NCBI RefSeq assembly: GCF_029894125.1 | Contig: NZ_JARXYZ010000007.1 | Span: 1-64,000, forward strand | Direction of reading: 5' to 3' | Length of the DNA: 64,000 nt | Source of the DNA: Kitasatospora sp. MAA19 | GTDB lineage: Bacteria; Actinomycetota; Actinomycetes; Streptomycetales; Streptomycetaceae | The notes under the pieces: generated by a model | What the model was told of the DNA's origin: nothing | Seen by the model: only the letters and a program-made list of their open reading frames with translations | Databases searched by the model: none | Shown: in pieces, positions 38,898 through 47,710 of the stretch | How positions within the stretch are numbered: the first letter of the stretch is position 1 | Layout: every line of letters starts with the position of its first letter | Position numbers and translations under genes: made by a program

Positions 38898-40013
38898 CTA
38901 CAGCGGCTGCTCCGGCCAGTTCAGCAGCCGGGCCCCCATCGCCGCCGTCTCCAGGGTGAACCGTTGCAGCGCGTCCGACGGGTCGTAGCCGGTCAGCGCC
39001 TTGATCCGCTCCAGCCGGTAGCCGAGCGTGCGCACGCTCAGCCCCAGCCGCCGGGCCGCCTCCGCGTTCACGTACGCGGCCTCCGCCTGCACCGCGATCG
39101 TGTCCAGCAGCGGACGCGCGCCGCCCCGCGCCTCGGTCAGCGGGCCCAGCACGCTGCGCACCAGATCGGCCATCGCCGCCCGGTCGCGCATCAGCACCGG
39201 GAAGACCAGCAGTTCCTCGGCCTTCAGCTGCTTCGCCGGCAGGTGCAGCCGGTCCGCGTAGTCCAGCGCGCCCAGCGCCTCCTCGTAGCTGCGCAGCACC
39301 CCGCTCGCTCCTGAGTGCCGGCGCCCGGTCGCCACCCGCAGCACCGGGCGGTAGCCGGGGCCGGGGTTCAGCGCCAGGTCCGTGAAGGCCTCCAGGACGG
39401 CGCGCTCGGAGTCCGGGGCGATGCACACCAGCCGGCCGTCCTTGCTGGCCAGCAGGACGTCCCGCTCGCCGAACCGCCCGACCAGTTCCCGCTCCACCCG
39501 GTGCACCAGCGGATGGACGTCCGCGAACGGCGTGCCGCCCACCGCCACCGCCACCGCGTACGCGCCCGCCAGCCGCAGTCCGAACCGCTCCGCGCGCTCC
39601 GCGAGCAGCCCGAGGTCGCTGCGGCCGTACAGCAGGTCGTCGATGAACTCCCGCCGGGCGGACTCCGCCTGATGGACCGCCATGCGCTGGGCGCGCTCGT
39701 GCCCCTCGCCGAGCGCGGCCAGCGCGGCCTCGGTCGCCGCGAGCACGGCGTCGCCCGTCCGGCGCAGCTCCCCGACGCTGCCCGCCGTGGTGATGCCCGG
39801 CAGTACCTGCCAGGCCCGTCGGGTGACCGACAGGCAGTGCGCGACCACGTCGCGCAGCCCGTACCCGGCCTCGGCGCTGCGCTCGCCCAGCGTGCGCAGG
39901 CACTCCAGCTCGTCCCGGCGCAGCAGCCTGCCGGTGCGGGAGGAGTCGGCCAGCAGCCCGAGGTAGACCTCGGCCAGTTCGGCGGGTATGTGGTGTTCGA
40001 TTCCCTCGGACAT
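38898..40013 (-). CDS. PucR/CdaR-family transcriptional regulator
   Basis: A 371-residue regulator with the PucR-type C-terminal helix-turn-helix (LLDTIAVQAEAAYVNAEAARRL pattern, about 305-360) and a GGDEF-like degenerate middle domain (about 155-260). The start ATG has GGAG about 8 bases upstream. Such regulators usually respond to small metabolites through their N-terminal region, which here has no recognisable sensor domain. It is transcribed singly, downstream of and codirectional with the GntR gene. Target unknown. Confidence 0.87.
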   Translation of the reverse strand: MSEGIEHHIPAELAEVYLGLLADSSRTGRLLRRDELECLRTLGERSAEAGYGLRDVVAHCLSVTRRAWQVLPGITTAGSVGELRRTGDAVLAATEAALAALGEGHERAQRMAVHQAESARREFIDDLLYGRSDLGLLAERAERFGLRLAGAYAVAVAVGGTPFADVHPLVHRVERELVGRFGERDVLLASKDGRLVCIAPDSERAVLEAFTDLALNPGPGYRPVLRVATGRRHSGASGVLRSYEEALGALDYADRLHLPAKQLKAEELLVFPVLMRDRAAMADLVRSVLGPLTEARGGARPLLDTIAVQAEAAYVNAEAARRLGLSVRTLGYRLERIKALTGYDPSDALQRFTLETAAMGARLLNWPEQPL

Positions 40014-40113
40014 CGCCGTGCTCCGCCCCCCGTGACGCCTGATGATCCGGCGCGGAACTTTAGCAGGATCCATACGGCGCGAATCGTCCCGGGGCCGGCG
40101 GTCTGACCTGGGG

Positions 40114-41001
40114 CTATCGTGGGCCGGACGGCGGGCCCGGCGGGGGCTCCGGCGGCTGCTCCGATCGCCGCTCCGGTCGCCGCTCCGGTCGTGGCTCGCG
40201 GAAGTTCAGGACGAAGCGCGCGCTGCTGCCGTCGATCCGCCGCCGGACGTACAGCGCCGGAGCGCCGTCCGGGGTGCAGCTGACCCCCTCGCGCACCAGC
40301 AGCGGGGTGCCGGCGGGGACGTCCAGCAGTTCGGCGTCGGCCAGGTCCGCGCCGATCGCGCCGAACGCCCGCCAGTCGTACTCCAGCTCCACCCCGGCCG
40401 CCCGGGCCAGGTCCAGCACCAGGTTCCCGGGCCGGCCGGGCCGCACCAGGGCGCCCGGTAGCGGGCCGAACGGCACCCAGTAGCTGCACACCGCCCGGGC
40501 CCGTCCGCCGAGCCGGATCACCGTGTCCACCCGGGACAGCTCCGCCGGAGCCCGGTCCAGCTGGCGGGCCGCCTCCTCGTCCTCCGCCGACCCGGACACC
40601 GGTGGGGCGCCCAGCACGAACTCGCCGTCCGTGAACCCGTCGTCCGTGAGTTCGTCGTCCGTGACGTCGCCGTCCGCGGACCCGCCGTCCGCCGTGCCGG
40701 GGAGCGCGGCGTGCACGCTGCCCAGGTCGAACCGCTGGCTGCGCGGATCCACCGCGATCGAGACGCGGACGGCCGGCGCGCGGACGAACGTGCCCACGCC
40801 CCGCCGGATCTCCACCACGGCGGCCCGCTCCAGCTCCGCGACCGCCTGCCGGACGGTCAGCCGGTTCACCCCGAACTCGGCGCTCAGCTCGGGCTCGCTC
40901 GGCAGCCGGGTGCCCGCCGGGTACGCGCCGGCGTCGATCCGCTCCTGGAGCCGCCGGGCCAGCCGGCGGTAGAGCGGGGTCTTGGGAGGGTTCGTCGCCA
41001 C
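40114..41001 (-). CDS. GntR-family transcriptional regulator with UTRA domain
   Basis: A 295-residue regulator. The N-terminal winged helix-turn-helix (about 8-72, LPSEPELSAEFGVNRLTVRQA) is followed by a UTRA ligand domain. Inside the UTRA region is an acidic low-complexity insert (TDDELTDDGFTDGEF, about 110-135) encoded by CGTCGTCCGTGA-like DNA repeats, and the C-terminus ends in an Arg/Pro/Glu tail. The GTG at 41001 has no Shine-Dalgarno, but a -10-like TAGGAT (minus strand, 41009-41014) lies 7 bases before it, consistent with a leaderless mRNA. It is divergent from a tyrosine phosphatase gene, with a 22-bp palindrome between, so it probably controls that gene and itself. Confidence 0.88.
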   Translation of the reverse strand: MATNPPKTPLYRRLARRLQERIDAGAYPAGTRLPSEPELSAEFGVNRLTVRQAVAELERAAVVEIRRGVGTFVRAPAVRVSIAVDPRSQRFDLGSVHAALPGTADGGSADGDVTDDELTDDGFTDGEFVLGAPPVSGSAEDEEAARQLDRAPAELSRVDTVIRLGGRARAVCSYWVPFGPLPGALVRPGRPGNLVLDLARAAGVELEYDWRAFGAIGADLADAELLDVPAGTPLLVREGVSCTPDGAPALYVRRRIDGSSARFVLNFREPRPERRPERRSEQPPEPPPGPPSGPR

Positions 41002-41182
41002 AGGCCCGATCCTACGAAGCCCCGGGCCTGTCGCCGGACCGCCGCCCGTCGGCCCGCCGCCCGCCGCCCGTCGGGCCGCCGTGCCGCCGCGCCCGCTTCC
41101 CGGGTCGACGGGAGCCGCGCGCGGGGGTGGGATGAAGGGGTGCGGGCGGGCGCGGTTTGCCCGACGCCCGGGGGAGAGACTA

Positions 41183-41204
41183 GACATCTAGACGTCTAGA
41201 TGTC
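41183..41204. promoter_or_regulatory. Perfect 22-bp palindrome, probable GntR operator
   Basis: GACATCTAGAC followed directly by its reverse complement forms a perfect 11+11 palindrome, AT-rich against its surroundings. It lies 39 bases before the phosphatase start and 181 bases before the divergent GntR start, and likely overlaps the phosphatase promoter. Confidence 0.75.
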
Positions 41205-41243
41205 CGGCCCCTCCTCCTGTGGCTCCACCGAAAGGCCTCGCGC

Positions 41244-42002
41244 ATGTCCCTGGTCAACTTCCGCGACCCCGCCGTCCTCAGTGACCCCGAGGGCCGGCGG
41301 ATCCGCCCCGGCGTGCTGTACCGCTCCGCCCAGCCCTTCCCGGCCGCCGACGAGGCCACCGTCGCCCAGCTGCGCGCCTGCGACATCCGCACCATCGTCG
41401 ACCTGCGCGACACCCGCGAGACCGACCCCGCCGACTGGGCCGCCGCCGAGGCCGCCGGGATAGCCGTCGTCGCGGCCCCGGTCAACCCCACCACCGACGA
41501 CCTCGCCGCGCGCATGCGCACCATGGCCACCGCCGCCGACCTCGGCGACTACTACGTGCTGCTGGCCGAGTCCGCGCCCGAGGCCGTCGCCGCCGCCGTC
41601 GAGGCCGCCGCCCGCCCGGGCGCCGTCCTGCTGCACTGCGCCGCCGGCAAGGATCGCACCGGCCTGCTGACCGCTCTGCTGCTGGACCTCCTCGACGTGC
41701 CCGCCGAACGGATCGTCGCCGACTACGCCCGCACCGCCGACGCCCTGCCGCAGATCTTCGCCGGCCTCGCCGAGCGCCACCGCACCGCCCTCAACGACCG
41801 CCAGGCCCGCGTCACCGACTCCCAGGGCCGTGAACTCAGCATCCCCGCCCCGCTCCTGCAGGCCCCGGCCGAAGCCATGGCCGTCTTCCTCGACGGCGTC
41901 CGCACCCGCCACGGCGGCGCCGCCTCCTTCCTCCCCGCCTGCGGCGTCCCCGCCACCACCCTCGGCGCCTTCCGCACCAAGGCCGCCGCCCCCGCCCTCT
42001 GA
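41244..42002 (+). CDS. Tyrosine-protein phosphatase (dual-specificity type)
   Basis: A 252-residue phosphatase of the bacterial Y_phosphatase3 type. The catalytic P-loop is HCAAGKDRTG (about 132-141), in which the cysteine attacks phosphate and the lysine after Gly is typical of lipid and tyrosine dual-specificity enzymes. The N-terminal NFRD motif and the DLRD motif also match the family. The ATG at 41244 follows GAAAGG at a workable distance. It is divergent from the GntR gene with a palindromic operator between, so its expression is probably ligand-controlled. It ends at a bidirectional hairpin. Confidence 0.9.
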   Translation: MSLVNFRDPAVLSDPEGRRIRPGVLYRSAQPFPAADEATVAQLRACDIRTIVDLRDTRETDPADWAAAEAAGIAVVAAPVNPTTDDLAARMRTMATAADLGDYYVLLAESAPEAVAAAVEAAARPGAVLLHCAAGKDRTGLLTALLLDLLDVPAERIVADYARTADALPQIFAGLAERHRTALNDRQARVTDSQGRELSIPAPLLQAPAEAMAVFLDGVRTRHGGAASFLPACGVPATTLGAFRTKAAAPAL

Positions 42003-42010
42003 CGCATCCG

Positions 42011-42040
42011 GCCCCGGAGCCGCGACGGCGGCTCCGGGGG
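42011..42040. terminator. Bidirectional terminator between convergent genes
   Basis: Stem CCCCGGAGCC (42012-42021) with GGCTCCGGGG (42030-42039), 8-base loop, extended by a flanking G-C pair. It lies between the phosphatase stop and the ABC permease stop. Confidence 0.7.
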
Positions 42041-42142
42041 CAGTCAGCCGCGGTGGTGGCGGCGTGGAGGTGAGCCAGGGCCTGCTCGGCGGTGACGGGG
42101 GCGAACGGTTCGAGGAGCCGCACGCCGTGAGCCGTACGGGTC

Positions 42143-43009
42143 CTACACGTCCCGCCGCCGCATCAGGACCACCGTCACCGTCAGCGCGACGGCCGCCCAG
42201 GCCCCCAGGGTGACCCAGGAGTCCAGCACGCTCGGCGCGTACTTGCCCATCGTCGTCGAGGAGTTGGGGTTGAAGGTCAGCCGCACCTCGGCGGAGAGCG
42301 GCAGGTGGTTGCCGATCTCCTTCAGCAGACGGTAGCGGTCGCCGCCGAACATCATCGGCACGATGAGCAGCAGCATGACCAGCGAGACGATCGAGGCGGT
42401 GGCGTGCCGCAGCAGGGCGCCGAGGGCCATGCCGATCAGCGCGCAGACGGGCACGATCGCCGCGTAGCCGAGGACGGCTCCCAGGCAGCCCTCGTCGGTG
42501 AGGGAGAGCCCGACGTGCCGGGAGGCCAGCATGGCGTTGCTGCCGAAGAAGGACGCCGCGGACACGACGGCGCCGGCCAGCGAGGTGAGGCCGGCGATCA
42601 GCACCACCTTGGCCGCGGCCACGCCCCGGCGGTCGGGCACGGCGGCGAAGGTGGTGCGGATCATGCCGGTGGTGTACTCGCCGAACACGGTGATCGCACC
42701 GAGGCTGCCGGCGGCGACGGCCATCAGCGCGGCGGAGATGCTGTTGAGGCCGTGGTGGAGCGGGTCGTACCGGTACGGGGGGAAGCCGGGTATCGGTGCG
42801 GGCGGGTGGTCGATGTAGGTCAGGTCGGTGTGGACGGCGTTCAGGTTGATCGCGATCGCGGCCAGCGAGGCGAGGGCCAGCACCCAGTACGTGGACCGCA
42901 GCGAGCGCAGTTTGATCCACTCGGCGGCGAGCAGGTCGGCGAACCGCGGCCTCGGCTCGGCCGGGCGGGTGCCGCCGGGCCGGACGGGGGAGAGGGTGGT
43001 CGCGCTCAT
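42143..43009 (-). CDS. ABC transporter permease
   Basis: A 288-residue membrane protein beginning with a cytoplasmic Pro/Arg segment, then the LLAAEWIKLRSLRSTYW signature of ABC-2 permeases and about six hydrophobic helices. Its start overlaps the ATPase stop by 4 bases. It forms an exporter with that ATPase. The divergently transcribed NarL-type sensor/regulator pair next to it suggests it responds to envelope stress or an antimicrobial compound. Confidence 0.9.
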   Translation of the reverse strand: MSATTLSPVRPGGTRPAEPRPRFADLLAAEWIKLRSLRSTYWVLALASLAAIAINLNAVHTDLTYIDHPPAPIPGFPPYRYDPLHHGLNSISAALMAVAAGSLGAITVFGEYTTGMIRTTFAAVPDRRGVAAAKVVLIAGLTSLAGAVVSAASFFGSNAMLASRHVGLSLTDEGCLGAVLGYAAIVPVCALIGMALGALLRHATASIVSLVMLLLIVPMMFGGDRYRLLKEIGNHLPLSAEVRLTFNPNSSTTMGKYAPSVLDSWVTLGAWAAVALTVTVVLMRRRDV

Positions 43010-43917
43010 CGGGCTTCTCCTGCCAGGTATTCGACGCTGTCGGCGGTCAGGGACATGAACGCCGACTCCAGGGACGAGGTACGGGTGGTGAGCTCGTGCA
43101 GCACCAGGCCGTGCCGGAGGGCGAGCTCGCCGATCCGGGCGGCGGGCAGGCCGGTCACCACACCCACCTCCGGCTCCGCCCGCCGTACGCTCGCCCCCTC
43201 TGCCCGCAACACCTGCGCCAGCGCGGCCAGTTCGGGCGTACGGACGGCCACCGAGGTCACCGCGTTGCGGGCGGAGAACTCCGCCAGGCTCTCGTCGGCG
43301 ATCAGCCGGCCCCGGCCGATCACCACCAGCCGGTCGGCGGTGTGCTCCATCTCCGCCATCATGTGGCTGGAGACGAACACCGTCCGGCCCTCCTCGGCGA
43401 GGCGGCGGAACAGCCCGCGCACCCACAGCACGCCCTCCGGGTCGAGCCCGTTGAGCGGCTCGTCGAACAGCAGCACCGGCGGGTCGCCCAGCAGCGCACC
43501 GGCGATGCCGAGCCGCTGCTTCATGCCCAGCGAGTAGCCGCCGATCCGGCGCCCGGCGGCCTTGCCGAGTCCGACCTCGGCGAGCACCTCGTCCACCCGC
43601 CCGAGCGGGATGCGGTTGCCCCGGGCGAGCGCCGACAGGTGGGCCCGGGCGCTGCGCCCGCCGTGCACGTCCTGGGCGTCCAGGAGGGCGCCGACGTGGC
43701 GCAGGCCGCGCGGCCGGTTCGCGAAGGGCACCCCGTCCACGGTGACGGTCCCCTCGGTGGGGGTGTTGAGGCCCAGGATCATGCGCAGGGTGGTGGACTT
43801 CCCGGCGCCGTTGGGGCCCAGGAAGCCGGTGACGGTGCCCGGCTGGACGGTGAAGGTCAACTGGTCGACGGCCGTGGTGGCGCCGTACCGCTTGGTCAGT
43901 CGCTCGATCTCGATCAC
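43006..43917 (-). CDS. ABC transporter ATP-binding protein
   Basis: A 303-residue ATPase with Walker A GPNGAGKST, signature YSLGMKQRLG and Walker B LLFDEPLNGLDP, of the BcrA/CcmA-like exporter type. The GTG at 43917 begins the conserved VIEIERLTKRYG. A GTG three codons earlier is equally possible and neither has a good ribosome site. It is coupled to the permease gene by a 4-base overlap and divergent from the sensor kinase gene across about 130 bases. Confidence 0.92.
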   Translation of the reverse strand: MIEIERLTKRYGATTAVDQLTFTVQPGTVTGFLGPNGAGKSTTLRMILGLNTPTEGTVTVDGVPFANRPRGLRHVGALLDAQDVHGGRSARAHLSALARGNRIPLGRVDEVLAEVGLGKAAGRRIGGYSLGMKQRLGIAGALLGDPPVLLFDEPLNGLDPEGVLWVRGLFRRLAEEGRTVFVSSHMMAEMEHTADRLVVIGRGRLIADESLAEFSARNAVTSVAVRTPELAALAQVLRAEGASVRRAEPEVGVVTGLPAARIGELALRHGLVLHELTTRTSSLESAFMSLTADSVEYLAGEAR

Positions 43918-44016
43918 GGGGACCACGGTGCCGCCCGGGGCCCCGCCCGGACATCGGGCCGCGGGCCACAACCGGTGGCCGCCGGACCGGCCCCAGGGAT
44001 TACGCCCACGGGCCAA

Positions 44017-44045
44017 TGCACCGGCCCGCGGGCCGCCGCTACCAT
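44017..44045 (+). promoter_or_regulatory. Leaderless-type promoter with internal palindrome for the kinase gene
   Basis: TGCACC (44017-44022) and TACCAT (44040-44045) are 17 bases apart, and the -10-like box ends 6 bases before the GTG start, which lacks a Shine-Dalgarno. A perfect 14-bp palindrome CGGCCCGCGGGCCG (44022-44035) fills the spacer and could be an operator. Confidence 0.5.
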
Positions 44046-44051
44046 CGGACG

Positions 44052-45227
44052 GTGATCATCAACCCTCGTCCGCCCCTGCTCAGGCGCCTGCCGCCGGCCG
44101 CGTGGGTGGCGGCGTTCTGGGTGACGGTCGTCGGGGTCCGCTGCTTCCAACGGGACGACGAACTGGCCCACCTGTTCCGCTACAACGGCAATGTCGAGGA
44201 CATGCCGCTGCTGGTCACCGCGGTGGTCACCGTCCTGATGGCGTCGCTGCTGGTCCGCCTGCCGCTGCTGGCGGTCGCGATCCCGCTCGCGGCGTGCGTC
44301 TTCACGATCGGCATGCGGATCCAGGAGACGGCCGCGGTGCAGCTGCTGCTCGCCGAGGCGGCGATCGGCTACTGCGCGGCCACCCGCTCCCGGGCCGTGT
44401 CGCTGTGCGCCGCCGCGATGCCGGTCGCCGTGGTGGCCGCCATGGCGGCCTGGCGCCTGGCGAGCGACTACCCCACCGACCTGTTCGCCCAGGCCGCGAT
44501 CGCCTCCACCGCCGCGATCGCCTGGCTGGTCGGCAACACCGTCCGGCAGAACCGCGCGCACGCCGAGGCGCTGCGCGGCCGCGCCACCGAGCAGGCGATC
44601 ACCGCCGAACGGCTGCGGATCGCCCGCGAGTTGCACGACATGGTCGCGCACAACATCGGCATCATCGCGATCCAGGCCGGCATGGGCAGTCGGGTCATGG
44701 ACACCCAGCCCGCCGAGACCCGCAACGCGCTGAACGCCATCGAGGACACCAGCCGGGAGACCCTGGCCGGCCTGCGCCGGATGCTCGGCGCACTGCGCCA
44801 GGGCGAGCCGGAGTCCGCGCCGCTGGAGGTCGCCCCGGGGCTGGGCGAGTTGGACCGGCTGGTCGAGAAGACGGCCGGCGCCGGAGTCCGGGTCGCGCTC
44901 ACCCGCCGGGGCGAACCCCGCGCGCTGCCGCCCGAGGTGGACCTCGCCGCCTACCGCATCGTCCAGGAGTCGGTCACCAACGTGGTCAAGCACGCGGGCA
45001 CCCGGGACTGCCACGTCACCGTCGACTACGGCCCGGAGCAACTCGCCGTCACCGTCGTCGACCTCGGCGCCGGCACCACCGGGCCGTCCGCGGGCTCCGG
45101 CTACGGCATCGCCGGCATGCGCGAGCGGGTCGGCCTGCTGCACGGCCAGTTCAGCGCCGGACCGCGCCCCGACGGCGGCTTCCAGGTCGCCGCCCGACTG
45201 CCGCTCCCCGTGGAGGTCTCACCATGA
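44052..45227 (+). CDS. Two-component sensor histidine kinase (NarL/DesK class)
   Basis: A 391-residue kinase. The N-terminal 170 residues hold about four to five hydrophobic helices with little outside loop. HisKA_3 follows with ELHDMVAHN (phospho-accepting His195), then an N box (QESVTNVVKHA) and G box (GSGYGIAGM) of the HATPase. The GTG start probably belongs to a leaderless message. The stop overlaps the regulator gene by 4 bases. The lack of a large sensor domain fits intramembrane sensing, as in kinases that guard ABC exporters such as the divergent one here. Confidence 0.92.
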   Translation: MIINPRPPLLRRLPPAAWVAAFWVTVVGVRCFQRDDELAHLFRYNGNVEDMPLLVTAVVTVLMASLLVRLPLLAVAIPLAACVFTIGMRIQETAAVQLLLAEAAIGYCAATRSRAVSLCAAAMPVAVVAAMAAWRLASDYPTDLFAQAAIASTAAIAWLVGNTVRQNRAHAEALRGRATEQAITAERLRIARELHDMVAHNIGIIAIQAGMGSRVMDTQPAETRNALNAIEDTSRETLAGLRRMLGALRQGEPESAPLEVAPGLGELDRLVEKTAGAGVRVALTRRGEPRALPPEVDLAAYRIVQESVTNVVKHAGTRDCHVTVDYGPEQLAVTVVDLGAGTTGPSAGSGYGIAGMRERVGLLHGQFSAGPRPDGGFQVAARLPLPVEVSP

Positions 45228-45886
45228 TCCGCGTCCTCCTGGTCGACGACCAGCCGCTCATCCGCACCGGCCTGCGCGTGCTCATCGCCGACACCCCGGA
45301 CCTGGAGGTCGTCGGCGAGGCCGGCAACGGCGCCGAGGCGGTCGAACTCGCCGCCCGGCTGCGCCCCGACGTCGCCGTGATGGACATCCGGATGCCCGGC
45401 ATGGACGGCATCGAGGCCACCCACCGGATCACCGCCACCCCTGACCTGCCGACCCACGTCCTGGTCCTCACCACCTTCGACGACGACGACTACGTGTACG
45501 GCGCGCTGCGCGCCGGCGCGAGCGGCTTCCTGGTCAAGGACCTGGCCCTGGAGACCATCCTGGACGGCGTCCGGGTCGTCGCGGCCGGGGACGCCCTGAT
45601 CGCCCCGAGCATCACCCGCCGCCTGATCGGCGAGTTCGCCGCCCGCCCGCAGCCCGCCGCGGTCCGGACCGGCCGGACGGCCGTCGACGGGATCACCGAG
45701 CGCGAGCGCGAGGTGCTGACCCTGGTCGGCCGCGGACTCTCCAACACCGAGATCGCCGAGGAGCTCACCATCAGCGTGGCCACCGCCAAGGCGCACGTGG
45801 CCCGGCTGTTCACCAAGCTCGACGCCCGCGACCGGGTCCACCTGGTCATCCAGGCCTACGAGTTCGGCCTCGTCGCCCCGGCCTGA
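45224..45886 (+). CDS. Two-component response regulator, NarL/LuxR family
   Basis: A 220-residue regulator. The receiver domain has the acidic pair D-D near residues 8-9, phospho-acceptor Asp54 in VMDIRMPG, the conserved Thr (LTTF) and Lys (LVKD). The C-terminal LuxR helix-turn-helix spans about 155-215 (ITEREREVLTLVGRGLSNTEIA). It is translated with the kinase through a 4-base ATGA overlap and most likely controls the divergent ABC exporter. Confidence 0.95.
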   Translation: MIRVLLVDDQPLIRTGLRVLIADTPDLEVVGEAGNGAEAVELAARLRPDVAVMDIRMPGMDGIEATHRITATPDLPTHVLVLTTFDDDDYVYGALRAGASGFLVKDLALETILDGVRVVAAGDALIAPSITRRLIGEFAARPQPAAVRTGRTAVDGITEREREVLTLVGRGLSNTEIAEELTISVATAKAHVARLFTKLDARDRVHLVIQAYEFGLVAPA

Positions 45887-45908
45887 GCCCCCCTGCACGA
45901 CGGTGCGG

Positions 45909-45970
45909 CGCCCACGGGACCGTGAGCCCCGAGAGAACCGCCCACGGGACCGTGAGCCGCCGAGTGAACC
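45909..45970. repeat. 30-bp direct repeat
   Basis: Two adjacent imperfect copies of a unit with GCCCACGGGACCGTGAGCC core (45910-45939 and 45940-45970), followed by a shorter CGAGTGAACC doublet, between the convergent response regulator and lipoprotein genes. Confidence 0.7.
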
Positions 45971-45982
45971 CGAGTGAACCGC

Positions 45983-46567
45983 CTACGGCACGGCCAGCTC
46001 CCCGATCCGCATGATCCGCCCGTGCGAGTCCAGCACCACGTCGTACGCGTTCCCGAAGCACCCGTAGGGCGAGCCGGGGTCGCGGCCCGCCAGGCAGTCG
46101 TCGAGGTGGCTGATCACCGCGTCCAGCCGGACCGGTCTGACCGGGTCCCCGTGCGCGCGGTCCACCAGGGTGGCCTCGACTCCCGCCGTGGCGAAGCCGT
46201 AGTGCTCCGCGGTGCCCGCCGCGTCGTAGCGGGCCTCGTCGCAGAGGTAGCGGGCGGGTTGGGCGGTGAGGTCGTTCTCCTCCACCGCGACGACCAGGAG
46301 GACGGTGTGGCCGGGGAGTTCGGTCGGGGTCGGGGTGGCGCACTCGGCGGTGGGGGCGGCGGGGACGGAGGCGGTGTCCATGCTGGGCTCGGGGTCGGCG
46401 AGGTCGTCGTCCAGCAGGTCGTCCTCGTCGTCGTAGGCCCCGTCGGCGACCGCGGCGGCGGAGGCGGCCGCGACGGTGGGCGCGGAGTCGGCGGGGGTGC
46501 AGGCGGCGAGGACGGCTGCGGCACTACAGCACAGCAGAGCGGCGAGGAGGGTTCGAGGCACGGCCAT
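45983..46567 (-). CDS. Predicted lipoprotein, unknown function
   Basis: A 194-residue secreted protein. The signal peptide (1-22) ends in a lipobox VLAAC with Cys23 as the lipidated residue. Then come an Ala/Asp/Glu-rich spacer (about 35-70, with DDEDDLLDDD) and a compact C-terminal domain with four conserved-looking cysteines, two of which may pair. GGGGAG lies 9 bases before the ATG. The family is not recognised. It ends convergently with the response regulator gene. Confidence 0.8.
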   Translation of the reverse strand: MAVPRTLLAALLCCSAAAVLAACTPADSAPTVAAASAAAVADGAYDDEDDLLDDDLADPEPSMDTASVPAAPTAECATPTPTELPGHTVLLVVAVEENDLTAQPARYLCDEARYDAAGTAEHYGFATAGVEATLVDRAHGDPVRPVRLDAVISHLDDCLAGRDPGSPYGCFGNAYDVVLDSHGRIMRIGELAVP

Positions 46568-46635
46568 GGCACTAGTCTCCCCGCTGGCGGTCGCCGTCGT
46601 CACCCAGGTACACGACCGGTGCACGGTCCGTGGTT

Positions 46636-46673
46636 CCCGCCCCCGTCGGATGTGCGGATCCGGCGGGGGCGGG
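46636..46673 (-). terminator. Hairpin after the kinase gene
   Basis: Arms 46636-46649 and 46660-46673 pair over 14 bases with one G-T mismatch around a 10-base loop. It lies 18 bases beyond the stop codon of the sugar kinase gene on the minus strand and ends the carbohydrate operon. Confidence 0.65.
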
Positions 46674-46690
46674 GGTCTTGGGGGGAACCG

Positions 46691-47710
46691 TCAGGCGGCG
46701 ACGGGCCGTTGCGCCTCGTACGCCCGGCGCAGCCGGGCCTGGGCCTCGGCGCCCGCGTCGAGGTGGTCGAGCCCGAGCAGCGCCGAGCCCAGGACGGGCG
46801 CTGCGACGACGACCCGCGGTTCGGCGAGCGGCGCGGCCTCGGCCAGCCGGGCGGTCACGTTGTCGAGCAGCAGCGGCTGCCGGGAGGCGAGCACGCCGCC
46901 GCCGAGCACGACCGGGGTCGGCGAGTCGAGCAGTTCCAGCCGCCGCAGGGCGACGACGGCGAGCCGGACGATCTCGTCGGCCTGGCGGTCGATCAGCCCC
47001 AGCGCGACCTCGTCGCCCGTCTCGGCGGCGGCGAACAGCACCCGGACGATCTCGTGCAGCCGGCTGTTCGGCAGGTGCCCGAGGTGGACGGCCTCGGCGA
47101 CGGCGCCGGCGCTGGGCAGGCCGAAGTGTTCGGCGATGGCGCGGGAGAGCGCGGTGGGGCCGCCGCGGCCGTCCTCGTGGCGGACGGCGTGCCACATGCT
47201 GGTGACGGCGAGGCCGCCACCGCCGCCCCAGTCGCCGGTGAGCTCGCCGAGGGCGGGGAACCGGGCGGTGCGGCCGTCGGGCAGCAGGCCGACGCAGTTG
47301 ATGCCGGCGCCGCAGACGACGGCGACGCCGCGCGGGCCGTCGGTGCCGGCCCGCAGCAGGCCGAAGGTGTCGTTCACGACGGTGTTGCTGGCGCCCCAGG
47401 GGTGGGACTCCAGAGCGGTGCGCAGGGCTTCTTCCTCGACGGGCAGGTCGGCGTTGGCCAGGCAGGCGCTGACGTGGCTGGTGAGGACACCGCTCCAGGC
47501 GGGGTGGCCGGCCGCCGCGGCGGCCTGCTCGACCAGCGGGACGAGGCCGGCGACGGCGGCGGCGCCGCCGATCTTCTGGGGTGCGAAGCCGCCGCCGCGG
47601 GCGGTGCCGTGGACGGTGCCGTCGACGCCGATCAGGGCGACGTCGGTCTTGGAGTTGCCGGCGTCGATGGCGAGAACGCCGGGCAGGAGTGGTTCGGGCT
47701 GGTGGGTCAT
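46691..47710 (-). CDS. BadF/BadG-type sugar kinase (N-acetylglucosamine kinase-like)
   Basis: A 339-residue ASKHA-fold ATPase. The phosphate-1 motif AIDAGNSKTDVAL is near 14-26, the adenosine-side glycine-rich motif GELTGDWGGGGG is near 160, and VVLGGGVLAS lies near 276-285. It resembles eukaryotic-type N-acetylglucosamine kinases of the BadF/BadG/BcrA/BcrD family. The genetic context (GH4 glycosidase, sugar ABC importer, ROK regulator) makes sugar or amino-sugar phosphorylation the probable role. A hairpin separates it from the GH4 gene, so its level may be lower than upstream genes. Confidence 0.9.
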   Translation of the reverse strand: MTHQPEPLLPGVLAIDAGNSKTDVALIGVDGTVHGTARGGGFAPQKIGGAAAVAGLVPLVEQAAAAAGHPAWSGVLTSHVSACLANADLPVEEEALRTALESHPWGASNTVVNDTFGLLRAGTDGPRGVAVVCGAGINCVGLLPDGRTARFPALGELTGDWGGGGGLAVTSMWHAVRHEDGRGGPTALSRAIAEHFGLPSAGAVAEAVHLGHLPNSRLHEIVRVLFAAAETGDEVALGLIDRQADEIVRLAVVALRRLELLDSPTPVVLGGGVLASRQPLLLDNVTARLAEAAPLAEPRVVVAAPVLGSALLGLDHLDAGAEAQARLRRAYEAQRPVAA

